Translations under genes and position numbers: made by a program
The notes under the pieces: generated by a model
Told to the model about the DNA's origin: nothing
What the model saw: only the letters and a program-made list of their open reading frames with translations
Database searches by the model: none
Shown here: piece by piece, positions 63,469-64,000 of the stretch
Position numbering within the stretch: position 1 is the first letter of the stretch
Layout: each line of letters opens with the position of its first letter
Origin: Ferroplasma acidiphilum
GTDB taxonomy: Archaea > Thermoplasmatota > Thermoplasmata > Thermoplasmatales > Thermoplasmataceae
NCBI RefSeq assembly: GCF_002078355.1
Contig: NZ_CP015363.1
Span: 496,001 to 560,000 of the forward strand
Direction: 5' to 3'
DNA: 64,000 nucleotides

Positions 63469-64000
63469 TAATTTAACATCCCATTTTTCATTTTTCCTGC
63501 AATGTATATTGCATCCATTAGTCCGACATTGTATTTCGTTATTATCTTAATAATATCAGGTTCATTGCCCATATCACCACTATTAATGGAACCCCCATTT
63601 TCAGACAATTTCTCTATTTTATAATACCCTTCCATGCATCTCTTTATGAAAATATAGAAATTCTTTGATTTTATTACATTCCCGGTTACCTTATAAATGT
63701 GGTATATTTTTATATCCCTTATATCTGAAATACCAATTGTGTTTAGTCTGCCAATAATATTTACGGATTCGTTATTATATTCCTTGGCATCAATATAAGA
63801 ATACGGTTCCTTGTTAGTAATGAATTCATAGACATCATTTGCAAGGTATGCAGGTACCATGGCACTTAGTTCGGCAGGTTGTGAAACTTTTTGATCCACG
63901 TACTCCGTATCAAATACTTTTTTAGTGACTTCCACTATCATTCTTGTTCTATAGGAAGATCTGAGTTTTGAATTTATGCTTTCACTGGTATCTACATTGA
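63468..64000 (-). CDS. Protein of unknown function, 5' end outside window
   Basis: The frame is open from 63468 to the window edge, through residues before the internal ATG at 63941 (..DTSESINSKLRSSYRTR-M). The gene therefore probably begins outside, and only the C-terminal 177 codons are seen. The region ISDIRDIKIYHIYKVTGNVIKSKNFYIFIKRC (in pieces) looks like a beta-rich nucleic-acid-binding or regulatory domain, but I recognise no family. The M50 protease gene starts at its stop. Confidence 0.7.
   Translation of the reverse strand, partial: NVDTSESINSKLRSSYRTRMIVEVTKKVFDTEYVDQKVSQPAELSAMVPAYLANDVYEFITNKEPYSYIDAKEYNNESVNIIGRLNTIGISDIRDIKIYHIYKVTGNVIKSKNFYIFIKRCMEGYYKIEKLSENGGSINSGDMGNEPDIIKIITKYNVGLMDAIYIAGKMKNGMLN

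Noticed and set aside
1-64000. CRISPR array
   Set aside because: No regularly spaced direct repeats of 24-40 nt were seen.
1-64000. rRNA or tRNA genes
   Set aside because: Intergenic gaps were read for T-arm and acceptor patterns; none supported a tRNA, and no rRNA-like sequence was seen. Introns or unusual tRNAs could be missed by eye.

Overview
The window comes from a low-GC (roughly 37 percent, estimated by eye) archaeon. Archaeal-type genes include PriS primase, RadA/RadB, FEN1, Hel308, type II GAPDH, TiaS, Trm5, aIF5B, L7Ae/S28e/L24e and aEF1B. Gene order, protein style and mostly leaderless promoters (a TATA-like box about 25 nt before the start codon) suggest the Thermoplasmatales, probably near Ferroplasma or Acidiplasma. 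That placement is inference from gene content; there is no rRNA in the window.

Layout. 1-634 is the 5' part of a 2-hydroxyacid dehydrogenase. 717-2600 is an IS200/IS605 element (tnpA, tnpB) beside decayed element ends. 2726-10926 holds a HEAT-like repeat protein, primase PriS, GAPDH, RadA, and the SMC/ScpA pair. 11332-16214 has a radical SAM protein, a small protein, TyrRS, a small conserved protein, FEN1 and RadB. After a gene-poor stretch with possible gene debris (16215-16962) come a membrane protein, an MFS carrier, a sugar-phosphate isomerase, RqcH/NFACT, a hydrolase, a site-2 protease, a MarR regulator and the two-subunit 2-oxoacid:ferredoxin oxidoreductase (to 27130). 27213-30339 is a small coiled-coil ORF and the uppS-tiaS-adenylate kinase operon. 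30514-32550 is a mercury-resistance cassette (merA, HMA carrier, divergent HxlR-type regulator). 32651-35631 is hel308-trm5.

35729-42118 is a six-gene operon for a membrane complex built like group 4 hydrogenase or complex I. Its large subunit lacks the Ni-ligating cysteines, so it is a hydrogenase-related complex rather than a hydrogenase. Divergent from it lie cobN and a fused chlI/chlD-type chelatase gene (42371-47616). An MFS transporter gene with one in-frame TGA follows. 49377-52546 is the rpl7ae-rps28e-rpl24e-ndk-infB operon. Then come a cation antiporter with SpeD, a thiamine operon (thiD, a HypE/ThiL-like kinase gene, thiE, HTH regulator), a lipid and glycan group (two GT2 enzymes, a CDP-alcohol transferase, phosphohexomutase), aEF1B with its zinc-ribbon partner gene, and a small M50 protease.

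How the genes fit together. Genome maintenance is dense (PriS, RadA, SMC/ScpA, FEN1/RadB, Hel308). Ferredoxin reduced by the 2-oxoacid oxidoreductase is a plausible electron donor for the 35.7-42.1 kb ion-pumping complex. UppS, the glycosyltransferases, the phosphohexomutase and the CDP-alcohol transferase point to glycolipid or dolichol-linked glycan synthesis. I found no tRNA, rRNA or CRISPR array. The most interesting items are the cysteine-less hydrogenase-related complex, the non-canonical thiamine kinase and its regulator, the TGA-interrupted transporter, a primase with no cysteines, and the small mercury cassette with an HxlR-type regulator.
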